Assembly (NCBI GenBank): GCA_905235165.1
Contig: CAJOKK010000015.1
Span: 1-15,837 of the forward strand
Source: an uncultured Atopobiaceae bacterium
GTDB lineage: Bacteria; Actinomycetota; Coriobacteriia; Coriobacteriales; Atopobiaceae
DNA: 15,837 nucleotides
Direction of reading: 5' to 3'
This document shows, piece after piece, positions 1-6,277 of this stretch. Made by a program: the position numbers and the translations under genes. Position 1 is the stretch's first letter; every line of letters begins with the position of its first letter. The notes below the pieces were generated by a model, which had not been told where the DNA came from, did not search any database, and saw nothing but the letters and a program-made list of their open reading frames with translations.

Positions 1-157
1 CATCATCCCCGCCGACCAAAAGTGGTACACACGCTACCTGGTAAGCGAGGCCACGGTCAAGGTGCTTGAGGCCTGCGACCCGCACTACCCCAGCATGCCC
101 CCCGAGCAAGTGAAGCTGCTCTCCACCTACCGCGATAAGCTGACCAAGGAGGGTTAG
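1..157 (+). CDS. PPK2-family polyphosphate kinase, C-terminal fragment
   Basis: Partial gene cut by the left edge of the window. The frame starting at base 2 is open to a TAG at 155-157 and encodes the last 51 residues. It begins IIPADQKWYTRYLVSEA, which resembles the conserved C-terminal segment of PPK2-type polyphosphate:nucleotide phosphotransferases (family pattern roughly IPADxKWYxRxxV followed by a hydrophobic helix and a Pro-rich tail). These cytosolic enzymes move phosphate between polyphosphate and nucleoside mono- or diphosphates. The Walker-type catalytic parts lie outside the window, so subclass and substrate cannot be told. No terminator with a clear T-run follows before the next gene. 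The family call rests on about 50 residues. Confidence 0.7.
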   Translation, partial: IIPADQKWYTRYLVSEATVKVLEACDPHYPSMPPEQVKLLSTYRDKLTKEG

Positions 158-261
158 GAAGCTCTCAAGGGGGCCCGCAAACATACGTTAGCTTTGCGAG
201 GCGATGGGTATAAGAGATGCAACTAACCCGCCCTCGATCGGCATAAACGACGGAGATGAAG

Positions 262-914
262 ATGGACAAGAACACTAACGTGGATACCCAGCGGATTCCA
301 TCAGAGGAAAGAGCCCTGACCCTGTTGAGGGATGATTCGGCAGACGATAGGTCTGACGGCGAGCTGACCCATGGCGGGCTCGCTCCCCTACGCCTTCGCG
401 CAGCCGGAATCATCTCGGGCTTTGCCGCAGCAGGTGCCGCAGCCGTTGCCGTCCCCTTGCCCGTAAGGGATGCGGTGCTCCTCTCGCCTCTCGAGCTGGC
501 CGAGATCAACGCCCTCGCTGACGTCTATGGCATCACGAAGGACGAGTCGATTCGCCGGGGCTTCAGTGCCCTCATCGAGCTCGGGGCCGTGAGCACCGTC
601 GGACGCAAGGCCCTCGGCTTCCTCGAGCGCAAGCCACTTCCAGGCGTTGCCAAGCGAGCGACGAACGCCATCACGGCGGCCGGAGTCGTGACGGGCATCG
701 GGGCTCGGCTTACTCATTCGAGCAGATGCACCTGGGTAGGGCATCTGTTGAGGACTTCGGTGTCTTCAGGACCTTCTCGAGCTCCGCAGCCTGGCAAGAC
801 ATCAAGTCAGGGATTGCGGACACCCTGCAGCAAAGCATCCGCAAGGGTAACTTCAACGGCCTGCAGCTCTCGATTGCCGACCTCCTAGAAACGCTCTTCC
901 CGCGCTCTGCATAA
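262..914 (+). pseudogene. DUF697/YcjF-like protein, frameshifted
   Basis: The first reading frame (ATG 262, with GGAG at 252-255 giving a 6-nt spacer; an in-frame ATG at 256 sits directly on the SD and is less likely) is good protein to about base 705, then becomes basic and low in hydrophobics. The frame one step over (bases 705-914) continues naturally with YSFEQMHLGRASVEDFG and ends in TAA at 912-914. The joined product is about 217 residues. It has an acidic N-tail, a hydrophobic Ala/Gly helix with a VPLPVRDAVLLSPLELAEI-type motif, a YGITKDES segment, and a second helical pair around LPGVAKRATNAITAAGVVTGIG. This resembles the DUF697/YcjF membrane-associated family, whose function is unknown. 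One base appears to be missing near 703-706. This could be a real pseudogene or a sequencing error. Only weak hairpins (for example 951-961 before a T-run) follow it. Confidence 0.6.
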
Positions 915-978
915 AGATCAGGGTTTCGCCCATCTACGTGCAGTTTTCACGTGTTGGACACTTTTTTGTGACTGGCCC

Positions 979-1007
979 TTGCACAAATGTAGAGCATACG
1001 GTAAAGT
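979..1007 (+). promoter_or_regulatory. Promoter of the tRNA-Gln/tRNA-Glu pair
   Basis: TTGCAC (979-984) and TAAAGT (1002-1007) are separated by exactly 17 bases and lie 23 bases upstream of the first tRNA base. This fits a sigma-70-type promoter driving the two tRNAs as one transcript. Confidence 0.65.
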
Positions 1008-1030
1008 AACTTCTCGCGTTGAAGAAGCAT

Positions 1031-1101
1031 TGGGACTTCGTCTAACGGTAGGACAACGGATTCTGGTTCCGTCAGTGGGAGTTCGATTCTCTCAGTCCAT
1101 T
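1031..1101 (+). tRNA. tRNA-Gln (CTG), acceptor stem one base short
   Basis: A cloverleaf can be folded: D stem GTCT/GGAC, anticodon stem ACGGA/TCCGT with loop TTCTGGT (anticodon CTG at 1063-1065, reads CAG), and T stem GGGAG/CTCTC with loop TTCGATT. The 5' acceptor strand is TGGGACT but the 3' strand reads AGTCCAT instead of the expected AGTCCCA. The top pairs therefore fail unless one G is bulged. A single missing C at 1097-1098 would explain it. No CCA is encoded, so the CCA-adding enzyme at 4757-6154 would have to finish the end. It shares promoter and terminator with the tRNA-Glu 12 bases downstream. Confidence 0.85.
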
Positions 1102-1113
1102 CTTCAAGCTTAT

Positions 1114-1190
1114 GGCCCGTTCGTCTAGCGGTTTAGGACATCGCCCTCTCAAGGCGAAGATCACCAGTTCGAATCTGGTACGGGCTACCA
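1114..1190 (+). tRNA. tRNA-Glu (CTC)
   Basis: Complete cloverleaf. The acceptor is GGCCCGT/ACGGGCT (G1-U72 wobble). The anticodon stem is TCGCC/GGCGA with loop CTCTCAA (anticodon CTC at 1148-1150, reads GAG), and the T stem is ACCAG/CTGGT with loop TTCGAAT. The discriminator A is followed by an encoded CCA (1188-1190), unlike the neighbouring tRNA-Gln. CTG and CTC anticodons serve the G-ending codons favoured in a high-GC genome. Confidence 0.95.
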
Positions 1191-1198
1191 ACTCTTAC

Positions 1199-1224
1199 AG
1201 GCTGCCATTTGGCAGCCTTTTTTC
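1199..1224 (+). terminator. Rho-independent terminator of the tRNA pair
   Basis: An 8-bp stem AGGCTGCC / GGCAGCCT with a 4-base loop ATTT is followed directly by a T-run, starting 9 bases after the CCA of tRNA-Glu. Confidence 0.9.
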
Positions 1225-1245
1225 TTATCGAGAGGACATGCCACC

Positions 1246-2178
1246 ATGGAGAAGGACGGCCACAATCGTTCGCTAGAGGGAGTTCTGGCCACGCTTGCCG
1301 GCGCAAGCGCCTGGGGTCTCTCCGGAACCTGCGTGCAGTTCCTCTTTTCGCAGACTTCTCTCAATCCGCTCGTGATAACCACCTTGCGACAACTCGGAGC
1401 GGCCATCCCCTTCCTGCTGCTTTCCTTGGCAACGCAACGGGAGGCCCTCAAGGGCCTGCTCTCCTGCCGCGAGACCCGCTTGCGCCTGCTCATCTTTGGC
1501 TCCTTTGGGCTCTTTCTCAATTCGATGCTCTACTCAACGGCAATCGCCTACACCAATGCGGGAACGGCAACCGTGCTACAAAGCCTCAGCATCGTCTTTG
1601 TGCTTGCCATCATCTGCACCCAGGGACATCGCAAACCTCGCTCCCTTGAGCTTGTGGCACTCGCCTGCGCACTCGCGGCGGTCTTCCTCATTGCCACCCA
1701 CGCCGACCCGAGCTCGCTCTACCTGCCACCGCTCGGCCTTGCCTTTGGCATCGCTACGGCTGCGGCTGCCACCTTCTACACCATGTACCCCAAGCCCCTC
1801 TTCGAGCGGTGGGGCAGTCTGCCCGTCACGAGCATCGGCATGCTGACAGGAGGACTCACGGGGCTTGTAGGCTGCCTCGCCACGGATAACCTTCCCACCC
1901 TTACGTCCTGCATGAGCGGGGCGATGGGTACGAGCGGCCTGCTTGTGCTCCTCATCTCGACCCTCATCGGAACCTTCGCCGCATACGGCCTCTACCTGCA
2001 TGGTATTTCTATCGTTGGCCCCCTTTGGGGAAACATGTTGGGAGCCGCAGAGCCTGTGAGTGCCACCGTCATCTCGGCAATCTGGCTACACACGTCCTTC
2101 TCCCCCTCTGATTGGGCGGGCCTTGCGCTCATGGTGGTCACCATCGTCTTGGTGAGCCTACAAAGCGAGAGGGGTTAG
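1246..2178 (+). CDS. EamA-domain (DMT superfamily) transporter
   Basis: The 310-residue hydrophobic protein is about the usual length for a ten-helix EamA permease with two tandem EamA domains (roughly residues 10-145 and 160-308). The first domain opens with a GASAWGLSGTCVQF-type helix. The second ends with the conserved pattern AAEPVSATVISAIWL followed by a final helix. Family members are inner-membrane exporters or importers of metabolites such as amino acids or nucleosides, and the substrate cannot be read from sequence. The start is the ATG at 1246, with GAGAGGA at 1230-1236 at good spacing; an ATG at 1238 is out of frame. The gene follows the tRNA terminator closely and has no obvious promoter of its own. 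It ends at a large hairpin shared with the converging ABC operon. Confidence 0.9.
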   Translation: MEKDGHNRSLEGVLATLAGASAWGLSGTCVQFLFSQTSLNPLVITTLRQLGAAIPFLLLSLATQREALKGLLSCRETRLRLLIFGSFGLFLNSMLYSTAIAYTNAGTATVLQSLSIVFVLAIICTQGHRKPRSLELVALACALAAVFLIATHADPSSLYLPPLGLAFGIATAAAATFYTMYPKPLFERWGSLPVTSIGMLTGGLTGLVGCLATDNLPTLTSCMSGAMGTSGLLVLLISTLIGTFAAYGLYLHGISIVGPLWGNMLGAAEPVSATVISAIWLHTSFSPSDWAGLALMVVTIVLVSLQSERG

Positions 2179-2196
2179 GAGAAGAACCCCAAGACG

Positions 2197-2246
2197 AAAG
2201 GCCTCCTCTGAGGCGCCCTGGCGGGGGCGTTTCAGAGGAGGCCTTT
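2197..2246. terminator. Bidirectional terminator between convergent genes
   Basis: Perfect 15-bp inverted repeat, AAAGGCCTCCTCTGA at 2197-2211 and its complement at 2232-2246, enclosing a GC-rich 20-base loop. The arm ends provide A/T tracts on both strands, so it can stop both the EamA gene (plus) and the ABC operon (minus). Confidence 0.9.
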
Positions 2247-2269
2247 ACTAAGGACGATGTTATCGGGCG

Positions 2270-3004
2270 CTAGGCCTGCAGGACCATCTTCAGGAAGTTC
2301 TGCGTGCGCTCGTTCTGCGGATTGCCAAAGACCTGATCGGGCGTACCCTCCTCGGCAATGACACCGCCATCGATGAAGAGGACGCGGTCAGACACCTGAC
2401 GGGCAAAGCCCATCTCATGGGTGACCACGACCATGGTCATGCCTCCCTCAGCCAACCGGCGCATAACGTCAAGCACCTCGCCGACCATCTCGGGGTCAAG
2501 TGCGCTCGTGGGCTCGTCAAAGAGCATGAGGCTCGGGCGCATGGCGAGGGCACGGGCGATGGCCACGCGCTGCTTCTGTCCACCCGAGAGGCTATTGGGC
2601 ATGGCATCGGCCTTCTCCAACATGCCAACGCTCTCAAGCAACTCACGAGCGACCTTCTCGGCCTCGTCCTTCTCCATCTTCTTGCGCAGCAGCGGGGCGA
2701 TGGTCACGTTATCGATGACCGAAAGATGCGGAAAGAGGTTGAAGTGCTGGAACACCATACCAACGTCTTCACGCAGCTCATCGATGTTGGACGCATTGGC
2801 ATCCATGAGGTTGCCATCAACGTAGATGGTGCCCTCGGTGGGCTGCTCGAGGCAGTTTATGCAGCGCAGGAAGGTGGACTTGCCGGATCCCGAAGGGCCG
2901 ATCACGCACACGACCTGGCCAGCCTCGATGTTGCAATCGATACCCTTGAGCACCTCGTTGTTGCCGAAGCGCTTCTTCAGGCCTCTAATCTCCACTTTTG
3001 ACAT
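2270..3004 (-). CDS. glnQ: Polar amino acid ABC transporter, ATP-binding protein
   Basis: The 244-residue cytosolic ATPase powers the membrane complex formed with the permease encoded just upstream. Walker A is GPSGSGKST (residues 36-44), the Q-loop lies in MVFQHFNLFPH (about 83-93), the signature is LSGGQ (139-143), Walker B is LMLFDE (159-164) and the switch His is in VTHEMGF (H196). The FQHFNLFPHLSVIDNV region is typical of the GlnQ/HisP class that transports polar amino acids. I start at the ATG at 3004 (MSKVEIRGLKK), which has AGGAAGG about 10 bases upstream; a longer frame to 3040 lacks support. The start overlaps the end of the permease gene by 20 bases, indicating translational coupling. 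The exact substrate is uncertain; glutamine or a similar amino acid is likely from the binding protein. Confidence 0.95.
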   Translation of the reverse strand: MSKVEIRGLKKRFGNNEVLKGIDCNIEAGQVVCVIGPSGSGKSTFLRCINCLEQPTEGTIYVDGNLMDANASNIDELREDVGMVFQHFNLFPHLSVIDNVTIAPLLRKKMEKDEAEKVARELLESVGMLEKADAMPNSLSGGQKQRVAIARALAMRPSLMLFDEPTSALDPEMVGEVLDVMRRLAEGGMTMVVVTHEMGFARQVSDRVLFIDGGVIAEEGTPDQVFGNPQNERTQNFLKMVLQA

Positions 3005-3653
3005 CGAGCGACACCTTCCTCTCAAGATAGCGCGAGGCAATCGTAATCGCGTAGATCACCGCGAAGTACAGGACGAAGACCATGATCCACACCTCGAAGG
3101 AACGATAGGTGCGCGCGATGATCATCTGGCCCATGCAGGTCAGTTCGGCCAGGCCGATGACGCAGATGATGGAGGTGTCTTTAATGGTGATGCACCACTG
3201 GTTGACCATGGAAGGCAGGCAGATGCGGATTGCCTGCGGCAAGATGATGTGCCAGGTGGTCTGAGCGCTTGAGAGGCCAAGAGAGCGGGCCGCCTCGGTT
3301 TGCCCATCGTCAACGGCCTGAATGCCACCGCGGAAGATCTCGGAGAGATAGCCACCCGCATTGAGCGAAAGGGCGATGGCACCCGCAGTGAAGGCATCCA
3401 TGCGAATGTCAAGCGCCTCAGTAAGACCAAAGTAGATGAAGAAGGTCTGCACCAGCAGAGGAGAGCAGCGAATGACAGCCACGAAACCCGCACTGATGCC
3501 ATGAAGCACCGGATTCTTCGACAGACCCATGAGTGCCGAGAGCACGCCAATCACCATGGCGAAGACCAGCGAGACGGCAGCAAGCTCGAGCGTGAGGACG
3601 AGACCCTGCAGCAGAAGCGGCATCGATTCGGCCAGTAGTTCGAAAAAGCTCAT
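2985..3653 (-). CDS. Polar amino acid ABC transporter, permease (HisM/GlnP family)
   Basis: The 222-residue inner-membrane protein has about five hydrophobic helices. It carries the EAA loop EAARSLGLSSAQTTWHIILPQ (120-140), which docks on the ATPase. The motif RCSPLLVQTFFIYFGL near residue 62 is characteristic of the His/Glu/Gln/Arg permease family. Only one permease gene is present, so the channel is probably a homodimer. AAAGGAG lies 6 bases before the ATG at 3653. It sits between the binding-protein gene (130-bp gap containing a hairpin) and the ATPase gene (20-bp overlap). Confidence 0.95.
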   Translation of the reverse strand: MSFFELLAESMPLLLQGLVLTLELAAVSLVFAMVIGVLSALMGLSKNPVLHGISAGFVAVIRCSPLLVQTFFIYFGLTEALDIRMDAFTAGAIALSLNAGGYLSEIFRGGIQAVDDGQTEAARSLGLSSAQTTWHIILPQAIRICLPSMVNQWCITIKDTSIICVIGLAELTCMGQMIIARTYRSFEVWIMVFVLYFAVIYAITIASRYLERKVSLDVKSGD

Positions 3654-3690
3654 GGTTAACTCCTTTCTTACTCATAACGATTAGCGAAAC

Positions 3691-3718
3691 GGCGCGGCCC
3701 AAATTGGAAAGCCGCGCC
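3691..3718 (-). terminator. Hairpin between binding-protein and permease genes
   Basis: Perfect 8-bp GC-only stem, GGCGCGGC at 3691-3698 with GCCGCGCC at 3711-3718 and a 12-base loop. In the operon direction only GTTTCG follows, so it is at most a leaky terminator. Such intercistronic hairpins often protect the upstream message and give more binding protein than permease. That role is inferred. Confidence 0.5.
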
Positions 3719-3783
3719 GCCTTACCAATCATCACTCAGGGCGTCCCATGCATGCATAGGCGAGACGCCTCTTCTTAACCTGC

Positions 3784-4581
3784 TTAGTCTTGCTTAAAGT
3801 AGCTGTTGACGATCTTGTCGTAAGTACCGTTTTCCTTGATCTCAGCCAGGCCGGCGTTGATGGCACTCAGCAGCTCGCCGTTCTCGCCCTTATCGACTGC
3901 GAAGCCATACGGGGTAGCGTACACGGAGTCTTCCTCAACCTCGTCAACGATGTGCAGGTCGACGTTGCCCGTGGAGATGGCATAGCGTATGACCGGCGTG
4001 TCCTCAAAGCAGGCAACCGTATTGCCAGCCATGACGTCTTGGTACATGGTGTCGGACTTGGGGAAGTTCATGGGCTCAAAGTCATACTGAGACTTGATGG
4101 AGTCTGCCCAAGCCTGACTCATCGTTCCCATCTTGACGGCAACCTTCTTGCCCTTGAGGTCTTCGAGGGACTTGATGGAGTCGTCGGCGGCAGCCACACA
4201 GACGGTCGAGTTGTAATAGGGATCGGAGAAGTCAAAGACCTTTCTGCGCTCCTCCGTGATGGACATTCCCGCGATGACGGCATCCGCCTGACCTGATTGA
4301 AGGGCCTGCAGCGCAGCGTCAAAGCCCATCGGCTTCAGCTCATAATCAAAGCCCTGGCTAGCCGCGATGGCCTGGAACAATTCGACGTCGATGCCCTTAT
4401 ACGAACCATCAGCATCCACGAAATCGAACGGAGCGAAGGCTACCTCCATCGCGATCTTGTAGGTGTTGCCCCTTGCAGACGTCTTGGGCGTAGCGTCAGA
4501 GGAATTTCCGCCGCAGGCAGTCAACGCCAGGGCAGCCATGCCAAGGCCACCGGTGATGAAGTTTCTTCTGGACAATTCCAT
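3784..4581 (-). CDS. Polar amino acid ABC transporter, substrate-binding lipoprotein
   Basis: The 265-residue family 3 solute-binding protein is the first gene of the transporter operon. The N-terminus combines a twin-arginine motif SRRNFI (residues 4-9), a hydrophobic stretch and a lipobox LTAC ending at C23. This points to a Tat-exported lipoprotein tethered to the membrane outer face. The mature part carries the family pattern FAPFDFVDADGSYKGIDVEL, then LKPMGFDAALQALQSGQADAVIAGMSIT and FDFSDPYY, close to glutamine-binding GlnH-like proteins. The ATG at 4581 has AAGGGGG six bases upstream. Transcription probably starts about 40 bases upstream, from a promoter overlapped by an inverted repeat. 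Glutamine is the best guess, but other polar amino acids cannot be excluded. Confidence 0.93.
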   Translation of the reverse strand: MELSRRNFITGGLGMAALALTACGGNSSDATPKTSARGNTYKIAMEVAFAPFDFVDADGSYKGIDVELFQAIAASQGFDYELKPMGFDAALQALQSGQADAVIAGMSITEERRKVFDFSDPYYNSTVCVAAADDSIKSLEDLKGKKVAVKMGTMSQAWADSIKSQYDFEPMNFPKSDTMYQDVMAGNTVACFEDTPVIRYAISTGNVDLHIVDEVEEDSVYATPYGFAVDKGENGELLSAINAGLAEIKENGTYDKIVNSYFKQD

Positions 4582-4627
4582 TAGGTTCCCCCTTGTTTCT
4601 CTAGCTGTCGTGACAGCATCCCTCCAA

Positions 4628-4657
4628 AATATAGTTTGGTTGTCATTTGATTCACAA
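4628..4657 (-). promoter_or_regulatory. Promoter of the amino acid ABC operon
   Basis: On the minus strand, TTGTGA (complement of 4652-4657) is followed after 18 bases by TATATT (complement of 4628-4633). The predicted start is near 4621, giving a 5' leader of about 40 bases. Confidence 0.55.
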
Positions 4658-4666
4658 CGATGACAA
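4640..4666. promoter_or_regulatory. Inverted-repeat operator candidate over the ABC promoter
   Basis: Perfect 7-bp half sites TTGTCAT (4640-4646) and ATGACAA (4660-4666) are separated by 13 bases. They cover the -35 element and the spacer of the promoter. The centre-to-centre distance of 20 bases fits a dimeric regulator, and the position favours repression. The regulator is unknown. Confidence 0.5.
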
Positions 4667-4756
4667 ATGCTGCGTTTTACCCATTCGCAATACGCTTAGC
4701 ACCATATCGCCACGAATATGGGGCCACCTCTCGCCTCAGATGCCCATACCCAGGCT

Positions 4757-6154
4757 TTAGGCAAGGCTACGAGCTTTCTCGATGAGGTCGTCTCTCCTGT
4801 TGGGCAACTCGCCGTTCACCACGCAGCGCAAAAGCTCATCAAGGACCTGTCCCAACTCGGGGCCTGGGGTAAGGTTCGCCTCCTCAATCAGATCGGCACC
4901 ACTAACCGCCAACTCGCTCACGCGCAGGGGCGGTTGAGCGGACAGCTCGCGACGGACGGCCGCGGAAAGCGCATCGAGCTCAACGGCATAGTGAGCCGCG
5001 CTCGGCACCTTCGAGACGGCATCGGAGCGCTTGAGGTCAATGAGCTGGAAGATGAGCGATCGCGCATCACCCGGACAGGCACGCTCGAGCTTGAGCAGGC
5101 TGCGACGGATTGAGCGCGGCGTGGGATAGACCATGTGGTCATGCAGGCGGATAAGCGTGCTCGCACGCTGGACGTAGGTCTTGGGCAAAGCCAGGCGGCG
5201 CATGATGGTAGAGCACATCTGGGCCCCCACCTTGGGATGGCCGAAGAAGTGGCCGCGACCATTCTCGTCGGCCTCAAAGGTGACAGGCTTGGCCACGTCA
5301 TGGAGAAGGGCCGCCCAGCGAAGCTCGTCGGTGGCCATGCCAACCGTAAACTCCTCGCAGGCGCGGCACACGTGCACCGTGTGCTCATAGACATCGTAGA
5401 TGTGCCAAGGGCTTTGCTGGTCAAAGCCGCGCATCGCGGCCAACTCGGGTATGGCGGCGCACATGACTTCCGGCTCTGCCTCGAGGGCCCAGGCCGCATG
5501 CCCCGAGCGAACGATGCCGTCGAGCTCCTGACCGATACGCTCACTCGCGATGTGCGCGAGGTCGGGCGCGGCAGCAATCAGGGCCTCATGCGTGGCGCGC
5601 TCCACCACAAAGCCCATGCGGGCGGCAAAGCGCACCGCACGCAAGACGCGCAGGGCGTCTTCCTCAAAGCGCTCGGACGGCACACCAACGGCACGGATGA
5701 CTCGCCTGTTGAGGTCATCGGCACCACCAAAGAGGTCGAGAAGGCCGCGTTCGGGATGATAGGCCATCGCGTTGACCGTGAAGTCACGCCGACGAAGGTC
5801 TTCTCGCACGTCGGTGACAAAGCGCACGTCGTCGGGGTGGCGATGGTCGCTGTAGACGCCCTCGGTACGGAAGGTGGTCACCTCAACGGGCTCGCCAGAC
5901 ACGACGGCGGTCACGGTGCCATGGGCAATGCCCGTCTCATGCACCTCGATTCCCGCCGCGCGCAGGGTCCTCGCGGTCTGCTCCCAGTGGGCCGACGTCG
6001 TGACGTCAACGTCGTGCGAAGGGGCGCCGCGCAGCGCATCGCGCACCCAGCCGCCAACGACCCACGCCTCGAACCCAGCGCGTTCGAGCACGTCGAGCAC
6101 GCGCTGGCCGTGCTCAGGCACGCCGTATGCAAGGCCGTCTGTGGCAAAGGTCAC
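4757..6154 (-). CDS. cca: CCA-adding tRNA nucleotidyltransferase
   Basis: This cytosolic enzyme adds or repairs the 3' CCA of tRNAs from CTP and ATP without a template. The head is a class II nucleotidyltransferase: GGWVRD (about residues 34-39), DVDVTT with the two metal-binding Asp (about 48-53), RRDFTVNAMAY (about 122-132), DLFGGADDL, and EDALRVLRAVRFAARMGF (about 165-182). A C-terminal HD domain follows (YEHTVHV, LLHDVAKP near 283-290, FGHP). Length is about 465 residues, usual for bacterial HD-type forms. The frame opens with TTG at 6163, directly abutting GGGGAGG. The GTG at 6154 has a normal 10-base spacer and is preferred. The gene is divergent from pepC. It would be needed for the tRNA-Gln at 1031, whose CCA is not encoded. 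Confidence 0.93.
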   Translation of the reverse strand: MTFATDGLAYGVPEHGQRVLDVLERAGFEAWVVGGWVRDALRGAPSHDVDVTTSAHWEQTARTLRAAGIEVHETGIAHGTVTAVVSGEPVEVTTFRTEGVYSDHRHPDDVRFVTDVREDLRRRDFTVNAMAYHPERGLLDLFGGADDLNRRVIRAVGVPSERFEEDALRVLRAVRFAARMGFVVERATHEALIAAAPDLAHIASERIGQELDGIVRSGHAAWALEAEPEVMCAAIPELAAMRGFDQQSPWHIYDVYEHTVHVCRACEEFTVGMATDELRWAALLHDVAKPVTFEADENGRGHFFGHPKVGAQMCSTIMRRLALPKTYVQRASTLIRLHDHMVYPTPRSIRRSLLKLERACPGDARSLIFQLIDLKRSDAVSKVPSAAHYAVELDALSAAVRRELSAQPPLRVSELAVSGADLIEEANLTPGPELGQVLDELLRCVVNGELPNRRDDLIEKARSLA

Positions 6155-6193
6155 GAGGCGCAATCCTCCCCAAATCCACCTATAGATGGCAAG

Positions 6194-6225
6194 AGTATAG
6201 CGTTAGCTGCGCCTGTGAACAGGCG
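6194..6225. promoter_or_regulatory. cca promoter element and inverted repeat in the cca/pepC divergent region
   Basis: On the minus strand TATACT (complement of 6194-6199) is a good -10 for cca, although no strong -35 is visible. Beside it lies CGCCTG (6210-6215) TGAA CAGGCG (6220-6225), a perfect 6-bp inverted repeat between the two divergent genes. It could be an operator or an RNA hairpin. Confidence 0.35.
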
Positions 6226-6277
6226 TGCTAGACTTCAAACGCGCATACAAGATTTCGTTTCGACTTCGGGAGGTTTC

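Noticed and set aside
951..967. Intrinsic terminator after the DUF697-like gene
   Set aside because: The stem GTGT/ACAC before the T-run has only 4 bp, and the nearby ACGTG/CACGT hairpin is short, so I did not list it as a feature.
1114..1190. tRNA-Glu as an attachment site for an integrated element
   Set aside because: No integrase gene and no second copy of the tRNA 3' end in the window; the downstream hairpin is an ordinary terminator.
5135..6277. Long plus-strand open frame continuous with pepC, suggesting an 830-residue fusion
   Set aside because: The upstream part is antisense to cca and not protein-like. pepC has a proper SD and ATG at 6278, and its full domain length from there.
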